Assembly (NCBI RefSeq): GCF_940807255.1
Contig: NZ_CALNWY010000001.1
Location: forward strand, 248,001 to 312,000
DNA length: 64,000 nt
Direction of reading: 5' to 3'
Source: Mixta sp. Marseille-Q2659
Lineage (GTDB): Bacteria > Pseudomonadota > Gammaproteobacteria > Enterobacterales > Enterobacteriaceae
This document shows, in pieces, positions 56,444-64,000 of this stretch (positions are counted from its first letter, which is position 1; the number at the start of each line of letters is the position of its first letter). The notes below the pieces were generated by a model. The model worked only from the letters and a program-made list of their open reading frames with translations. It had not been told where the DNA came from and made no database searches. The position numbers were made by a program, and so were the translations under genes.

Positions 56444-57038
56444 CTTCCTGCTCCTTTAATTCGCTTTCACGGCGATATAAGCGGTAGGCAACCTGCCCCG
56501 CCACTTTTTCCCGATGCAGATGCCAGTTTGCCGGCACCGGCGGCGTGCCGTTCTCGACTTCGCTTTCGACATAAATCAGCGCTTCGTCGGCCAGCCAGTG
56601 ATTACTTTCCAGAAGCTGAAGCGTTTGCTCCAGCAGACCTTTACGGAACGGCGGATCGATAAACACAATCTGATAAGGCTCACTGCCCGGCTGTGCCAGC
56701 CAGCTAAGCGCGTTGGTCTGAACCACCTGCGCATTGCTGGCTTTGAGCGTTTGCAGATTTTGTGTCAACTGCTGAGCGACCGGCTTTTCCAGCTCCAGCA
56801 AGGTGGCCGATCCCGCATAGCGCGACAGCGCTTCCAGCCCCAGCGCGCCGCTGCCGGCAAAGCAGTCCAGACAGCGTGCCTGCTGAATATCGGGTGCCAG
56901 CCAGTTAAACAGCGTTTCACGTACCCGATCGGTAGTCGGACGCAATCCGGCGCTGTTGGGAACCGGCAGTTTTCGTCCGCGCCATTGGCCGCCGATTATG
57001 CGGATTTGACCAGCGGCATTGCGGGGTTTTTTATTCAT
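56433..57038 (-). CDS. rsmD: 16S rRNA (guanine-966-N2)-methyltransferase RsmD
   Basis: 201 residues from ATG 57038 (a GTG nine bases earlier is possible). GQIRIIGGQWRGRKLPVP at the N-terminus, SAM motif LDCFAGSGALGLEALSR, and catalytic DPPF in IVFIDPPFRKG. Divergent from ftsY as in E. coli. Confidence 0.95.
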   Translation of the reverse strand: MNKKPRNAAGQIRIIGGQWRGRKLPVPNSAGLRPTTDRVRETLFNWLAPDIQQARCLDCFAGSGALGLEALSRYAGSATLLELEKPVAQQLTQNLQTLKASNAQVVQTNALSWLAQPGSEPYQIVFIDPPFRKGLLEQTLQLLESNHWLADEALIYVESEVENGTPPVPANWHLHREKVAGQVAYRLYRRESELKEQEDVA

Positions 57039-57225
57039 GATGCTCACAACTCGTCATAATTTGTTGCGTAGTTTAACGGGCGAAAGCGGTTGTGGAAACG
57101 TTAAAAAGGGTGCTGGTGTTGCGCTGGCTGGAAAGTGTTAGACTAATGAATTCTTTATCAGGTTATTTTTTCAGCCCGGCGCGACAGACGACCGGATGAA
57201 AGCCATCGAGGAGTGTGGTCACACA

Positions 57226-58887
57226 ATGGCAAAAGAGAAAAAGCGTGGCTTTTTTTCCTGGCTGGGTTTTGGTCGTGAAGAAACGCCTGCGCAGCCAGAA
57301 GAACAACAAGAAACGGTAGCGGATCAGGCGGAAAACAACGCGCCTGCTGCGGCAGAACAGCTTGCCGACGAGATCGTTGCGACAACGGAAGCCGTTGCGC
57401 GGGAAGAACACAACGCCGCCGAGGCTCAGCCGGAAGCGAGCAAAGCCGACGCCGCGCCGGTTGAAGAAGAAATTCTGCCGGAAGAAGTGAAACCGGCTGA
57501 TGCTGCGCCAGTTGAAGAAGAAATTCTGCCGGAAGAGGTGAAACCGGCTGACGCTGCGCCAGTTGAAGAAGAGATTCTGCCGGAAGAGGTGAAACCGGCT
57601 GACGTTGCGCCAGTTGAAGAAGAGATTCTGCCGGAAGAGGTGAAGCCGGCTGATGCTGCGCCAGTTGAAGAAGAGATCCTGCCGGAAGAGGTTAAACCGG
57701 CTGACGCGACAGCGCTGTATGAAGAGCAGGCCGAGGCTCCGGTTATGCCATCTTCTGCAGAGATCCTGTCCGAAGAAAACGCGCCAGCCGATGAGAAAGA
57801 TGCGGTTGTAGCTACAGAAGTCGCTGCGGCCGTAGCGCTTTCTCCTGCGGCGGAAGAGCTGGACGACGCGCCGCTGTCTGATGAAGAACTGGCAGCGCTG
57901 GCGCTGGCGGATGCGCCGGAAGAAGAGGCTGCAGTTGTTGCCCCGGTAGAGCAAGAGCGCCCGACTAAAGAAGGCTTTTTTGCCCGCCTGAAGCGCAGCC
58001 TGGTCAAAACCCGGCAAAACCTCGGTTCCGGTTTTATCAGCCTGTTCCGCGGCAAAAAAATTGATGACGAGCTGTTTGAAGAGCTGGAAGAGCAGTTGTT
58101 AATCGCCGACGTTGGCGTTGAAACCACCCAGCGCATTATCAACAGCCTGACGCAGCAGGCGAACCGTAAACAGTTGCGCGATGCCGAAGCGCTGTACGGC
58201 CTGCTGAAAACCGAAATGGCGGAGATCCTGCACAAGGTTGAAGCGCCACTGGATATGAGCGGCAAAATGCCGTTTGTTATTCTGATGGTCGGCGTCAACG
58301 GCGTGGGTAAAACCACGACCATCGGCAAGCTGGCGCGTCAGTACCAGGCGGAAGGCAAATCCGTCATGCTGGCAGCGGGCGATACGTTCCGCGCGGCGGC
58401 GGTTGAGCAGCTTCAGGTGTGGGGCGAACGCAACCATATTCCGGTGGTGGCGCAGCATACCGGCGCCGATTCCGCGTCGGTGATTTTCGATGCGATTCAG
58501 GCAGCCAAAGCGCGCGGTGTGGATGTGCTTATCGCCGATACCGCGGGTCGCTTGCAAAATAAAGCGCACCTGATGGAAGAGCTGAAAAAAATTACCCGCG
58601 TGATGAAGAAACTGGATGAAAATGCGCCGCACGAGGTGATGCTGACGATTGACGCCAGCACCGGCCAGAATGCGGTTAGCCAGACCAAACTGTTCCATGA
58701 GGCGGTCGGTCTGACCGGGATTACCCTGACTAAACTGGACGGTACCGCGAAGGGCGGCGTGATCTTCTCGGTCGCAGACCAGTTTGGCATCCCGATTCGC
58801 TTTATCGGTGTCGGAGAAGGCATCGATGATTTGCGGCCATTTAAGGCCGAAGATTTTATTGAGGCACTGTTTGCCCGAGAGGATTAA
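57226..58887 (+). CDS. ftsY: Signal-recognition-particle receptor FtsY
   Basis: 553 residues from ATG 57226 (MAKEKKRGFFSWLGFG), with GAGGAGTG upstream. The acidic N-terminal A domain contains five tandem 17-residue repeats (residues 74-158). Then the NG domain: G1 GVNGVGKTTTIGKLA, DTAGR, TKLDGTAKGG and the final GVGEGIDDLRPF. Docks SRP-ribosome complexes at the inner membrane. Heads the ftsYEX operon; ftsE follows after 5 bp. Confidence 0.97.
   Translation: MAKEKKRGFFSWLGFGREETPAQPEEQQETVADQAENNAPAAAEQLADEIVATTEAVAREEHNAAEAQPEASKADAAPVEEEILPEEVKPADAAPVEEEILPEEVKPADAAPVEEEILPEEVKPADVAPVEEEILPEEVKPADAAPVEEEILPEEVKPADATALYEEQAEAPVMPSSAEILSEENAPADEKDAVVATEVAAAVALSPAAEELDDAPLSDEELAALALADAPEEEAAVVAPVEQERPTKEGFFARLKRSLVKTRQNLGSGFISLFRGKKIDDELFEELEEQLLIADVGVETTQRIINSLTQQANRKQLRDAEALYGLLKTEMAEILHKVEAPLDMSGKMPFVILMVGVNGVGKTTTIGKLARQYQAEGKSVMLAAGDTFRAAAVEQLQVWGERNHIPVVAQHTGADSASVIFDAIQAAKARGVDVLIADTAGRLQNKAHLMEELKKITRVMKKLDENAPHEVMLTIDASTGQNAVSQTKLFHEAVGLTGITLTKLDGTAKGGVIFSVADQFGIPIRFIGVGEGIDDLRPFKAEDFIEALFARED
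57445..57699 (+). repeat. Five tandem 51-bp units inside ftsY
   Basis: Each unit encodes ADAAPVEEEILPEEVKP (one has Val for Ala), in exact register, 5 x 51 = 255 bp, with only a few silent differences between copies. A likely length-variable coding repeat in the acidic domain. Confidence 0.95.
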
Positions 58888-58892
58888 CCAGG

Positions 58893-59558
58893 ATGATTCG
58901 CTTTGAAGAGGTCAGTAAGGCTTATCTCGGCGGTCGGCAAGCGCTGCAAGGAGTAGATTTCCATCTGCATCCGGGCGAAATGGCGTTTCTGACCGGTCAT
59001 TCCGGCGCAGGGAAAAGCACCCTGTTGAAGCTGATTTGCGGTATTGAACGTCCCAGCGCAGGCCATATCTGGTTCAGCGGCCACGATATTAGCCGCCTGA
59101 AACACAGCGAGGTGCCTTTTTTGCGCCGTCAGATTGGCATGATCTTTCAGGATCACCATCTGCTGATGGATCGCACCGTTTATGACAACGTGGCGATCCC
59201 GCTGATTATCGCTGGTGCCAGCGGCGAAGATATTCGCCGTCGCGTGTCGGCGGCGCTGGATAAAGTCGGCCTCCTCGACAAAGCGAAAAGTTTTCCTATT
59301 CAGCTTTCGGGCGGTGAACAGCAGCGTGTCGGCATCGCCCGCGCGGTGGTGAATAAACCCGCCGTATTACTGGCGGATGAACCGACCGGCAACCTGGATG
59401 ATGCGCTGTCGGAAGATATTCTGCGTCTGTTTGAAGAGTTCAACCGCGTTGGCGTAACGGTGCTGATGGCCACGCATGATATGGGACTTATCGCCCGTCG
59501 CAATTATCGGGTTATGAGGCTCAGCAACGGAAGACTGCACGGAGGCGATCGTGGCTAA
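58893..59558 (+). CDS. ftsE: Cell-division ABC ATPase FtsE
   Basis: 221 residues. Walker [10 protein letters not shown], signature LSGGEQQR, Walker [11 protein letters not shown] and the switch His in MATHDMG. With FtsX it forms the division-site complex that activates peptidoglycan amidases through EnvC. Overlaps ftsX by 8 bp. Confidence 0.97.
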   Translation: MIRFEEVSKAYLGGRQALQGVDFHLHPGEMAFLTGHSGAGKSTLLKLICGIERPSAGHIWFSGHDISRLKHSEVPFLRRQIGMIFQDHHLLMDRTVYDNVAIPLIIAGASGEDIRRRVSAALDKVGLLDKAKSFPIQLSGGEQQRVGIARAVVNKPAVLLADEPTGNLDDALSEDILRLFEEFNRVGVTVLMATHDMGLIARRNYRVMRLSNGRLHGGDRG

Positions 59559-60534
59559 TAAACGCAACAAGCGCGTACCGGCGCCGAAAACCAAACAGCC
59601 GTCAAAAAGCAAAGCGCTGAAGGGCGGCTGGCAGGAACAGTGGCGCTACGCCTGGCGCGGCACGCTGTCGGATATGTGGCGTCAGCCGCTGGCAACTTTG
59701 CTGACAGTGATGGTGATCGCCATCTCGCTGACGCTGCCCAGCGTCTGCTATATGGTGTGGAAAAACGTCAGCCAGGCGGCGGAACAATGGTATCCGGCGC
59801 CGCAGCTGACGCTTTATCTGTCAAAAACGCTGGACGATAACGCCGCCGAAAATGTAGTAGCAACGCTGAAAAAAGAACCAGGCGTGGCGAAAGTTAACTA
59901 CCTGTCGCGGGAAGAGGCGTTGGGCGAGTTCCGTAACTGGTCAGGTTTCGGCGGCGCGCTGGATATGCTGGAGCAGAATCCGCTGCCAGCGGTGGTAATC
60001 ATTACGCCAGAGCTGAATTTCCAGAACGAGAAAACCCTGCAAACGCTGCGCGACCGCGTACAGCATGTTGATGGCGTAGAAGATGTGCGCATGGACGACA
60101 GCTGGTTTGCGCGTCTGGCGGCGCTGACCGGGCTGGTGGGACAGGTGGCGACCATGATCGGCTTTCTGATGGTGGTTGCGGTGTTCCTGGTGATTGGCAA
60201 CAGCGTGCGCCTCAGCATTTTTGCCCGTCGCGATACCATTAACGTTCAAAAACTGATTGGCGCAACCGACGGCTTTATTCTGCGTCCTTTCCTCTACGGC
60301 GGCGCATTATTGGGCTTCGGCGGCGCGGTGCTGTCACTGGTTTTATCTGAAATTCTGGTGTTTCGGCTGGAGTCGGTAGTGGCGCAGGTAGCGGCGGTAT
60401 TCGGCACCACTTTCCGCCTGAGCGGGCTGTCGTGGGATGAAAGCCTGCTATTGCTGCTGCTGTCGGCAATGATTGGCTGGATTGCCGCCTGGTTGGCCAC
60501 AGTACAACATTTACGTCGTTTTACGCCACAGTAA
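59551..60534 (+). CDS. ftsX: Cell-division protein FtsX
   Basis: 327 residues from GTG 59551 with GGAGGCG upstream. Cytoplasmic N-terminus, four membrane helices ([20 protein letters not shown] first), and a periplasmic loop (about 90-190) that contacts EnvC. MacB/FtsX-type permease fold. Confidence 0.95.
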   Translation: MANKRNKRVPAPKTKQPSKSKALKGGWQEQWRYAWRGTLSDMWRQPLATLLTVMVIAISLTLPSVCYMVWKNVSQAAEQWYPAPQLTLYLSKTLDDNAAENVVATLKKEPGVAKVNYLSREEALGEFRNWSGFGGALDMLEQNPLPAVVIITPELNFQNEKTLQTLRDRVQHVDGVEDVRMDDSWFARLAALTGLVGQVATMIGFLMVVAVFLVIGNSVRLSIFARRDTINVQKLIGATDGFILRPFLYGGALLGFGGAVLSLVLSEILVFRLESVVAQVAAVFGTTFRLSGLSWDESLLLLLLSAMIGWIAAWLATVQHLRRFTPQ

Positions 60535-60545
60535 CGAATTTTTGG

Positions 60546-60799
60546 TATAATCTTCCTCTGCTGCATGACACTTGTGCCGCAGAGGAAATCCTCCCGGATT
60601 TCTCTCCTGCTTGTCACAATCTTATCGTCCGTATCTTGTGTATAAAATATTCACGATGTAAATTGAACTTGTGGATAACTTCGGTCTCTAATAGAAGTAG
60701 CACAGATTGCTTTGGGGTTTCGTTGCCGGTTCCTGTACCCTGGTGAATCGCGCAAAAGGAAATCGTGCGGCAATAATAATTAATTATGTGAGGGTTTGA
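60546..60799 (+). promoter_or_regulatory. rpoH promoter region with sigma-E site and DnaA box
   Basis: TATAAT at 60546-60551 (extended by TGG) is a housekeeping -10. GAACTT at 60665-60670 followed after 16 bases by TCTAA matches a sigma-E promoter, as P3 of E. coli rpoH. TGTGGATAA (60670-60678) is a perfect DnaA box (TTATCCACA) overlapping it, also as in E. coli, where DnaA represses these promoters. Confidence 0.75.
60553..60587. terminator. Hairpin after ftsX, within the rpoH leader region
   Basis: TTCCTCTGC/GCAGAGGAA, 9-bp stem with a 17-nt loop, directly downstream of TATAAT at 60546. It may terminate ftsYEX or lie at the 5' end of a long rpoH transcript. Confidence 0.5.
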
Positions 60800-61657
60800 A
60801 TGACCAAAGAAATGCACACTTTAGCTATTGCTCCTCTTGGTAACCTGGAGTCCTATATTCGGGCTGCCAATACCTGGCCGATGCTGACGGCAGAAGAGGA
60901 AAAAGCGCTGGCTGAACGGCTGCATTACCAGGGCGATCTGGATGCAGCTAAAACGCTGATCCTGTCTCACCTCCGCTTTGTTGTTCATATCGCTCGTAAC
61001 TACGCGGGCTATGGCCTGCCGCAGGCGGATCTGATTCAGGAAGGTAATATCGGCCTGATGAAGGCGGTACGTCGCTTTAATCCTGAAGTCGGGGTTCGTC
61101 TGGTTTCGTTTGCCGTTCACTGGATCAAAGCTGAGATTCACGAATATGTGCTGCGTAACTGGCGCATCGTGAAAGTCGCGACCACGAAAGCACAGCGCAA
61201 GCTGTTCTTTAACCTGCGTAAAACCAAGCAGCGTCTGGGCTGGTTTAATCAGGATGAAGTCGAAATGGTGGCGCGTGAGCTGGGCGTGAGCAGCAAAGAC
61301 GTGCGTGAAATGGAATCCCGTATGGCCGCGCAGGATATGACCTTTGACCTGACATCAGAAGATGAATCAGGCGAAGGTAAGAGCATGGCGCCGGTGCTGT
61401 ATCTGCAGGATAAAACCTCTGATTTTGCCGACGGCATTGAAGAGGACAACTGGGAAAACCACGCGGCCGACAAACTGAGTGATGCGTTGCAGGGGCTGGA
61501 TGAACGCAGCCAGCATATTATTCGCGCGCGCTGGCTGGACGACGACAACAAAACCACGCTGCAGGAGCTGGCCGATAAATATGGCGTCTCTGCCGAGCGT
61601 GTGCGTCAGCTGGAAAAAAACGCCATGAAGAAATTGCGTATGGCTATCGAAGCCTAA
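60800..61657 (+). CDS. rpoH: RNA polymerase heat-shock sigma factor (sigma-32)
   Basis: 285 residues. Region 2: [20 protein letters not shown], then [20 protein letters not shown]; RpoH box region [20 protein letters not shown]; region 4 [28 protein letters not shown] precedes the ATG. Controls chaperone and protease genes; synthesis and turnover are heat-regulated in enterics. Confidence 0.97.
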   Translation: MTKEMHTLAIAPLGNLESYIRAANTWPMLTAEEEKALAERLHYQGDLDAAKTLILSHLRFVVHIARNYAGYGLPQADLIQEGNIGLMKAVRRFNPEVGVRLVSFAVHWIKAEIHEYVLRNWRIVKVATTKAQRKLFFNLRKTKQRLGWFNQDEVEMVARELGVSSKDVREMESRMAAQDMTFDLTSEDESGEGKSMAPVLYLQDKTSDFADGIEEDNWENHAADKLSDALQGLDERSQHIIRARWLDDDNKTTLQELADKYGVSAERVRQLEKNAMKKLRMAIEA

Positions 61658-61672
61658 GGCTTGATGGCAATC

Positions 61673-61700
61673 AAGGGCGGCTCAACAGGCCGCCCTTTTT
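61673..61700 (+). terminator. rpoH terminator
   Basis: AAGGGCGGC/GCCGCCCTT stem with a 7-nt loop followed by T; 15 bp after the rpoH stop. Confidence 0.88.
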
Positions 61701-61726
61701 GTTGCCTGCTATACAGAACTTACCTT

Positions 61727-62122
61727 TCACTCTTTGTTATAAATCCAGCCGTCCGCCTGAGTGCGGAAACCACAGCTCTGCATAAAAGCGGCAATCACCT
61801 GCTGTTCACCCTTGCCGTCGTCGGCAATCCACCAGTGCGAAATCGATGAATTTTGCGCGATAACTTCTTCCACTAAATAGCGTCCGACGCCGCGTCGGCG
61901 CGTCACTTCTCTGACTTCCAGCCGGGTAAGTTCTCCCTGCGTGCCACGGATATTCAGCTTAACCGCCGCCAGTAAACGCTCATTAAAGCGCGCGGCATAA
62001 AGCCGGTGATTTTCACTCAGCGTGGCTTCCAGTTCGTCAAGGTTAACGTCCGGCCAGATTTTGCCGAGATCGATACGGTCCTGATCGCTTAGCTTTTGCA
62101 GTCGGATAATGGTCAGTTTCAT
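61727..62122 (-). CDS. panM: PanD maturation factor PanM (PanZ), GNAT fold
   Basis: 131 residues from ATG 62122 (MKLTIIRLQKLSDQDRIDL). GNAT acetyl-CoA site TRRRGVGRYLVEEV and HRLYAARFNERLLAAVKL match E. coli PanM. It triggers self-cleavage of the PanD zymogen and senses CoA in pantothenate synthesis. The 54-codon upstream extension is rejected. Confidence 0.94.
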   Translation of the reverse strand: MKLTIIRLQKLSDQDRIDLGKIWPDVNLDELEATLSENHRLYAARFNERLLAAVKLNIRGTQGELTRLEVREVTRRRGVGRYLVEEVIAQNSSISHWWIADDGKGEQQVIAAFMQSCGFRTQADGWIYNKE

Positions 62123-62525
62123 GAAATTACCTGCGCGCTGATAAAAGGCATATTGTAGCGAAAATGTGCAGAAAGGAACGTGTAACATTTTCTGTACGAA
62201 AACAAAGCAATCTGTTTTTTGCCGTCGTGATAATCCGAGTAAACACTTATTACATGCCATGCAGCCAGCATAACACGCTGGCAAAGCGGCTAAATTCCCA
62301 CCGTAACTGCCAGATGATTGTCCTGTGGTAAAGGGTAGATTTTGATTATCTCAGTTGATTTACAGCATAAAATTCCTGTTTAATAGACTGAAAAATAAAG
62401 CCTTATTAATAAAATTGGCGCGTATTTATTCCTAACTCGTTCACATTAAACAAGTTTTGTTCAATAAGCCGCCGAAAATAATCACAACGCAAATCACAAC
62501 AGACACAACAGATGGGGAAGTTCGG
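62123..62525. promoter_or_regulatory. panM-liv divergent region with candidate liv promoter
   Basis: 403 bp, A/T-rich, no gene. TTGATT (62355-62360) and TTTAAT (62379-62384) with 18-bp spacing form a plausible promoter for the liv genes, leaving a leader of about 135 bases. Regulation by Lrp and leucine is expected from E. coli, but no site is asserted. Confidence 0.5.
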
Positions 62526-63641
62526 ATGAATATCAGTAAAGGTCGCTTAATGCTGGCAGGGTGTGTGGCTTTGGCAATGAGCCATGCCGCGCTGGCGGAA
62601 GATATTAAGGTTGCGATTGTCGGTGCCATGTCCGGCCCGGTAGCGCAGTATGGTGATATGCAGTTTACCGGCGCTACGCAGGCGATTGCCGACATTAACG
62701 CTAAAGGCGGCGTTAACGGCAATAAGCTGGTGGCGGTGAAATATGATGACGCCTGCGATCCTAAACAGGCGGTGGCAGTAGCTAACAAAGTCATCAACGA
62801 AGGTATTCGCTATGTTATCGGTCACCTCTGCTCCTCCTCCACGCAGCCCGCTTCTGATATTTATGAAGACGAAGGCGTACTGATGATTACGCCAGCGGCT
62901 ACCGCTGCCGATCTGACTTCCCGCGGTTATCAACTGATTATGCGCACCACCGGCCTCGACTCCGATCAGGGCCCGACCGCTGCCAAATATATTCTCGATA
63001 CCATCAAGCCGCAGCGTATTGCCATCGTGCATGACAAACAGCAGTACGGCGAAGGTCTGGCGCGCTCAGTGCAGGAGAGCCTGAAAAAAGCCAACGCGCC
63101 TATTGCGATGTTTGAAGGCATCACTGCCGGTGATAAAGATTTCTCCACGCTGGTGGCGCGTCTGAAGAAAGAGAATATCGATTTCGTTTACTTTGGTGGT
63201 TACTACCCGGAGATGGGACAGATTGTGCGCCAGGCGCGCGCGGCCGGTTTGAAAACGCAGTTTATGGGGCCGGAAGGCGTGGGCAACGCGTCCCTCTCTA
63301 ACATTGCGGGCGCAGCTTCCGAAGGCATGCTGGTCACTCTGCCGAAGCGCTATGATCAGGTGCCAGCTAACCAGCCGATTGTCGATGCCATCAAAGCGAA
63401 AAAACTGGACGCCACCGGGCCGTTCGTCTGGACAACCTATGCTGCCTTACAGTCGCTGGTGGCTGGCATGGAGCGCAGCAAAAGCGAAGAGCCTGCAGAT
63501 ATTGCCAAAAACCTGAAAGAAGGCCAGCCGGTTCCTACCGTTATGGGCGACCTAAGCTGGGATCAGAAAGGCGATCTGAAAGGGTTTGAGTTCGGCGTAT
63601 TCAAATGGCACGCCGACGGCACGTCAACCGCAGTGAAATAA
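62526..63641 (+). CDS. livK: Branched-chain amino-acid ABC transporter periplasmic binding protein
   Basis: 371 residues from ATG 62526; signal peptide [20 protein letters not shown] with cleavage after ALA. Type-I periplasmic-binding fold: [33 protein letters not shown] and [17 protein letters not shown]. The N-terminus is nearer E. coli LivJ, but the position just before livH is that of livK; it may serve both roles, since no second binding-protein gene lies by panM. Confidence 0.88.
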   Translation: MNISKGRLMLAGCVALAMSHAALAEDIKVAIVGAMSGPVAQYGDMQFTGATQAIADINAKGGVNGNKLVAVKYDDACDPKQAVAVANKVINEGIRYVIGHLCSSSTQPASDIYEDEGVLMITPAATAADLTSRGYQLIMRTTGLDSDQGPTAAKYILDTIKPQRIAIVHDKQQYGEGLARSVQESLKKANAPIAMFEGITAGDKDFSTLVARLKKENIDFVYFGGYYPEMGQIVRQARAAGLKTQFMGPEGVGNASLSNIAGAASEGMLVTLPKRYDQVPANQPIVDAIKAKKLDATGPFVWTTYAALQSLVAGMERSKSEEPADIAKNLKEGQPVPTVMGDLSWDQKGDLKGFEFGVFKWHADGTSTAVK

Positions 63642-63668
63642 ACCACGATTTTAGAATACGGATCGTTT

Positions 63669-63690
63669 GGGGTCAGGTACGCCTGACCCC
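63669..63690 (+). terminator. Hairpin between livK and livH
   Basis: GGGGTCAGG-tacg-CCTGACCCC, perfect 9-bp stem, without a T run. Probably stabilises binding-protein mRNA and reduces read-through to the permease genes. Confidence 0.65.
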
Positions 63691-63769
63691 TGTTCTATCC
63701 TGCACTACGTGAAGACGGACGTTTTTTTGCTGTTGGCGGTGCCCGCGCAGCTTTGTTGGGGTTTATCTT

Positions 63770-64000
63770 ATGTCCGAGCAGTTTCTCTATTTTATTCAGC
63801 AGTTGCTTAACGGCGTGACCTTAGGCAGCACTTACGCGCTGATTGCCATCGGTTACACCATGGTTTACGGCATTATCGGCATGATCAACTTCGCACATGG
63901 CGAAGTGTATATGATCGGCAGCTATGTCTCTTTTATCGTTATCGCCGCGCTGATGATGGTCGGCATCGACGTTAGCTGGGTGTTAATCGGCGCCGGTTTC
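63770..64000 (+). CDS. livH: Branched-chain amino-acid permease LivH, N-terminal part
   Basis: 77 residues before the window ends. It begins MSEQFLYFIQQLLNGVTLGS and contains TMVYGIIGMINFAHGEVYMI, typical of LivH. ATG at 63770; spacing to the upstream GGGG is wide. The rest of livHMGF presumably follows. Confidence 0.94.
   Translation, partial: MSEQFLYFIQQLLNGVTLGSTYALIAIGYTMVYGIIGMINFAHGEVYMIGSYVSFIVIAALMMVGIDVSWVLIGAGF

Noticed and set aside
57163..58017. 284-codon minus-strand frame with repeated FRQDLFFNW-like segments
   Set aside because: Antisense shadow of the ftsY acidic repeats; composition is an artefact of the GAA-rich coding strand, and no ribosome site or family is visible.

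Overview
The window is chromosomal DNA of an Enterobacterales bacterium. It is most likely from the Erwiniaceae (Pantoea/Mixta/Erwinia group). This is inferred from E. coli-like gene order at both ends, moderately high GC, a complete pqqABCDEF operon, and a myo-inositol catabolic cluster set among core genes. I found no tRNA, rRNA or CRISPR array.

Layout. (1) 1-9742: a core block in E. coli-like order, with rnz (partial), rlmJ, a CPBP protease, prlC, rsmJ, uspA, uspB, pitA and yhiN. prlC carries a one-base frameshift. The rsmJ-uspA gap holds a 122-bp dispersed repeat instead of dtpB. (2) 9743-16536: an unstable accessory region with a VOC protein, a FidL-like gene cut by IS1, a Zn-dependent dehydrogenase, a CinA-C amidase, and a second identical IS1 that interrupts an already decaying autotransporter gene. 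(3) 16659-29874: a secreted alpha/beta hydrolase, an M19 dipeptidase and the pqq operon (short precursor peptide PqqA, then enzymes making pyrroloquinoline quinone, probably under CRP control). A GAF-GGDEF protein, hemB, a small heat-shock protein, a metallo-beta-lactamase-fold hydrolase and a second Zn dehydrogenase follow. (4) 29996-36400: proP, uxuA with a divergent FadR-type regulator, then the divergent pair yhhT/yhhS. (5) 36474-48829: a 12-kb myo-inositol degradation island (iolI, iolAB, iolR, iolC, iolDGHE) inserted between yhhS and dcrB, which are neighbours in E. coli. It has no transporter gene. It carries repeated A/T-rich palindromic sites that look like operators for the RpiR-type regulator IolR. 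(6) 48901-50246: dcrB and yhhQ; yhhQ is preceded by a likely preQ1-I riboswitch that overlaps its ribosome-binding site. (7) 50247-52222: a small toxin/immunity island containing a 5'-truncated polymorphic-toxin fragment and its immunity gene, next to a hairpin resembling one beside ColE1-type origins. (8) 52441-64000: a core block with tusA, zntA (ZntR operator), yhhN, yhhM, yhhL, rsmD, ftsYEX, rpoH, panM, livK/livJ-like and livH (partial).

The most noteworthy items are the orphan toxin-immunity module with the ColE1-like hairpin, the two-copy dispersed repeat whose hairpin is kept by wobble pairing, five perfect-register 17-residue repeats inside FtsY, the shared iol regulatory motifs, the preQ1-I candidate, and the IS1-associated deletion and gene decay. 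Two of the frameshifts (prlC and the autotransporter) are single-A losses in A runs, so base-calling error must be excluded before calling them biological.
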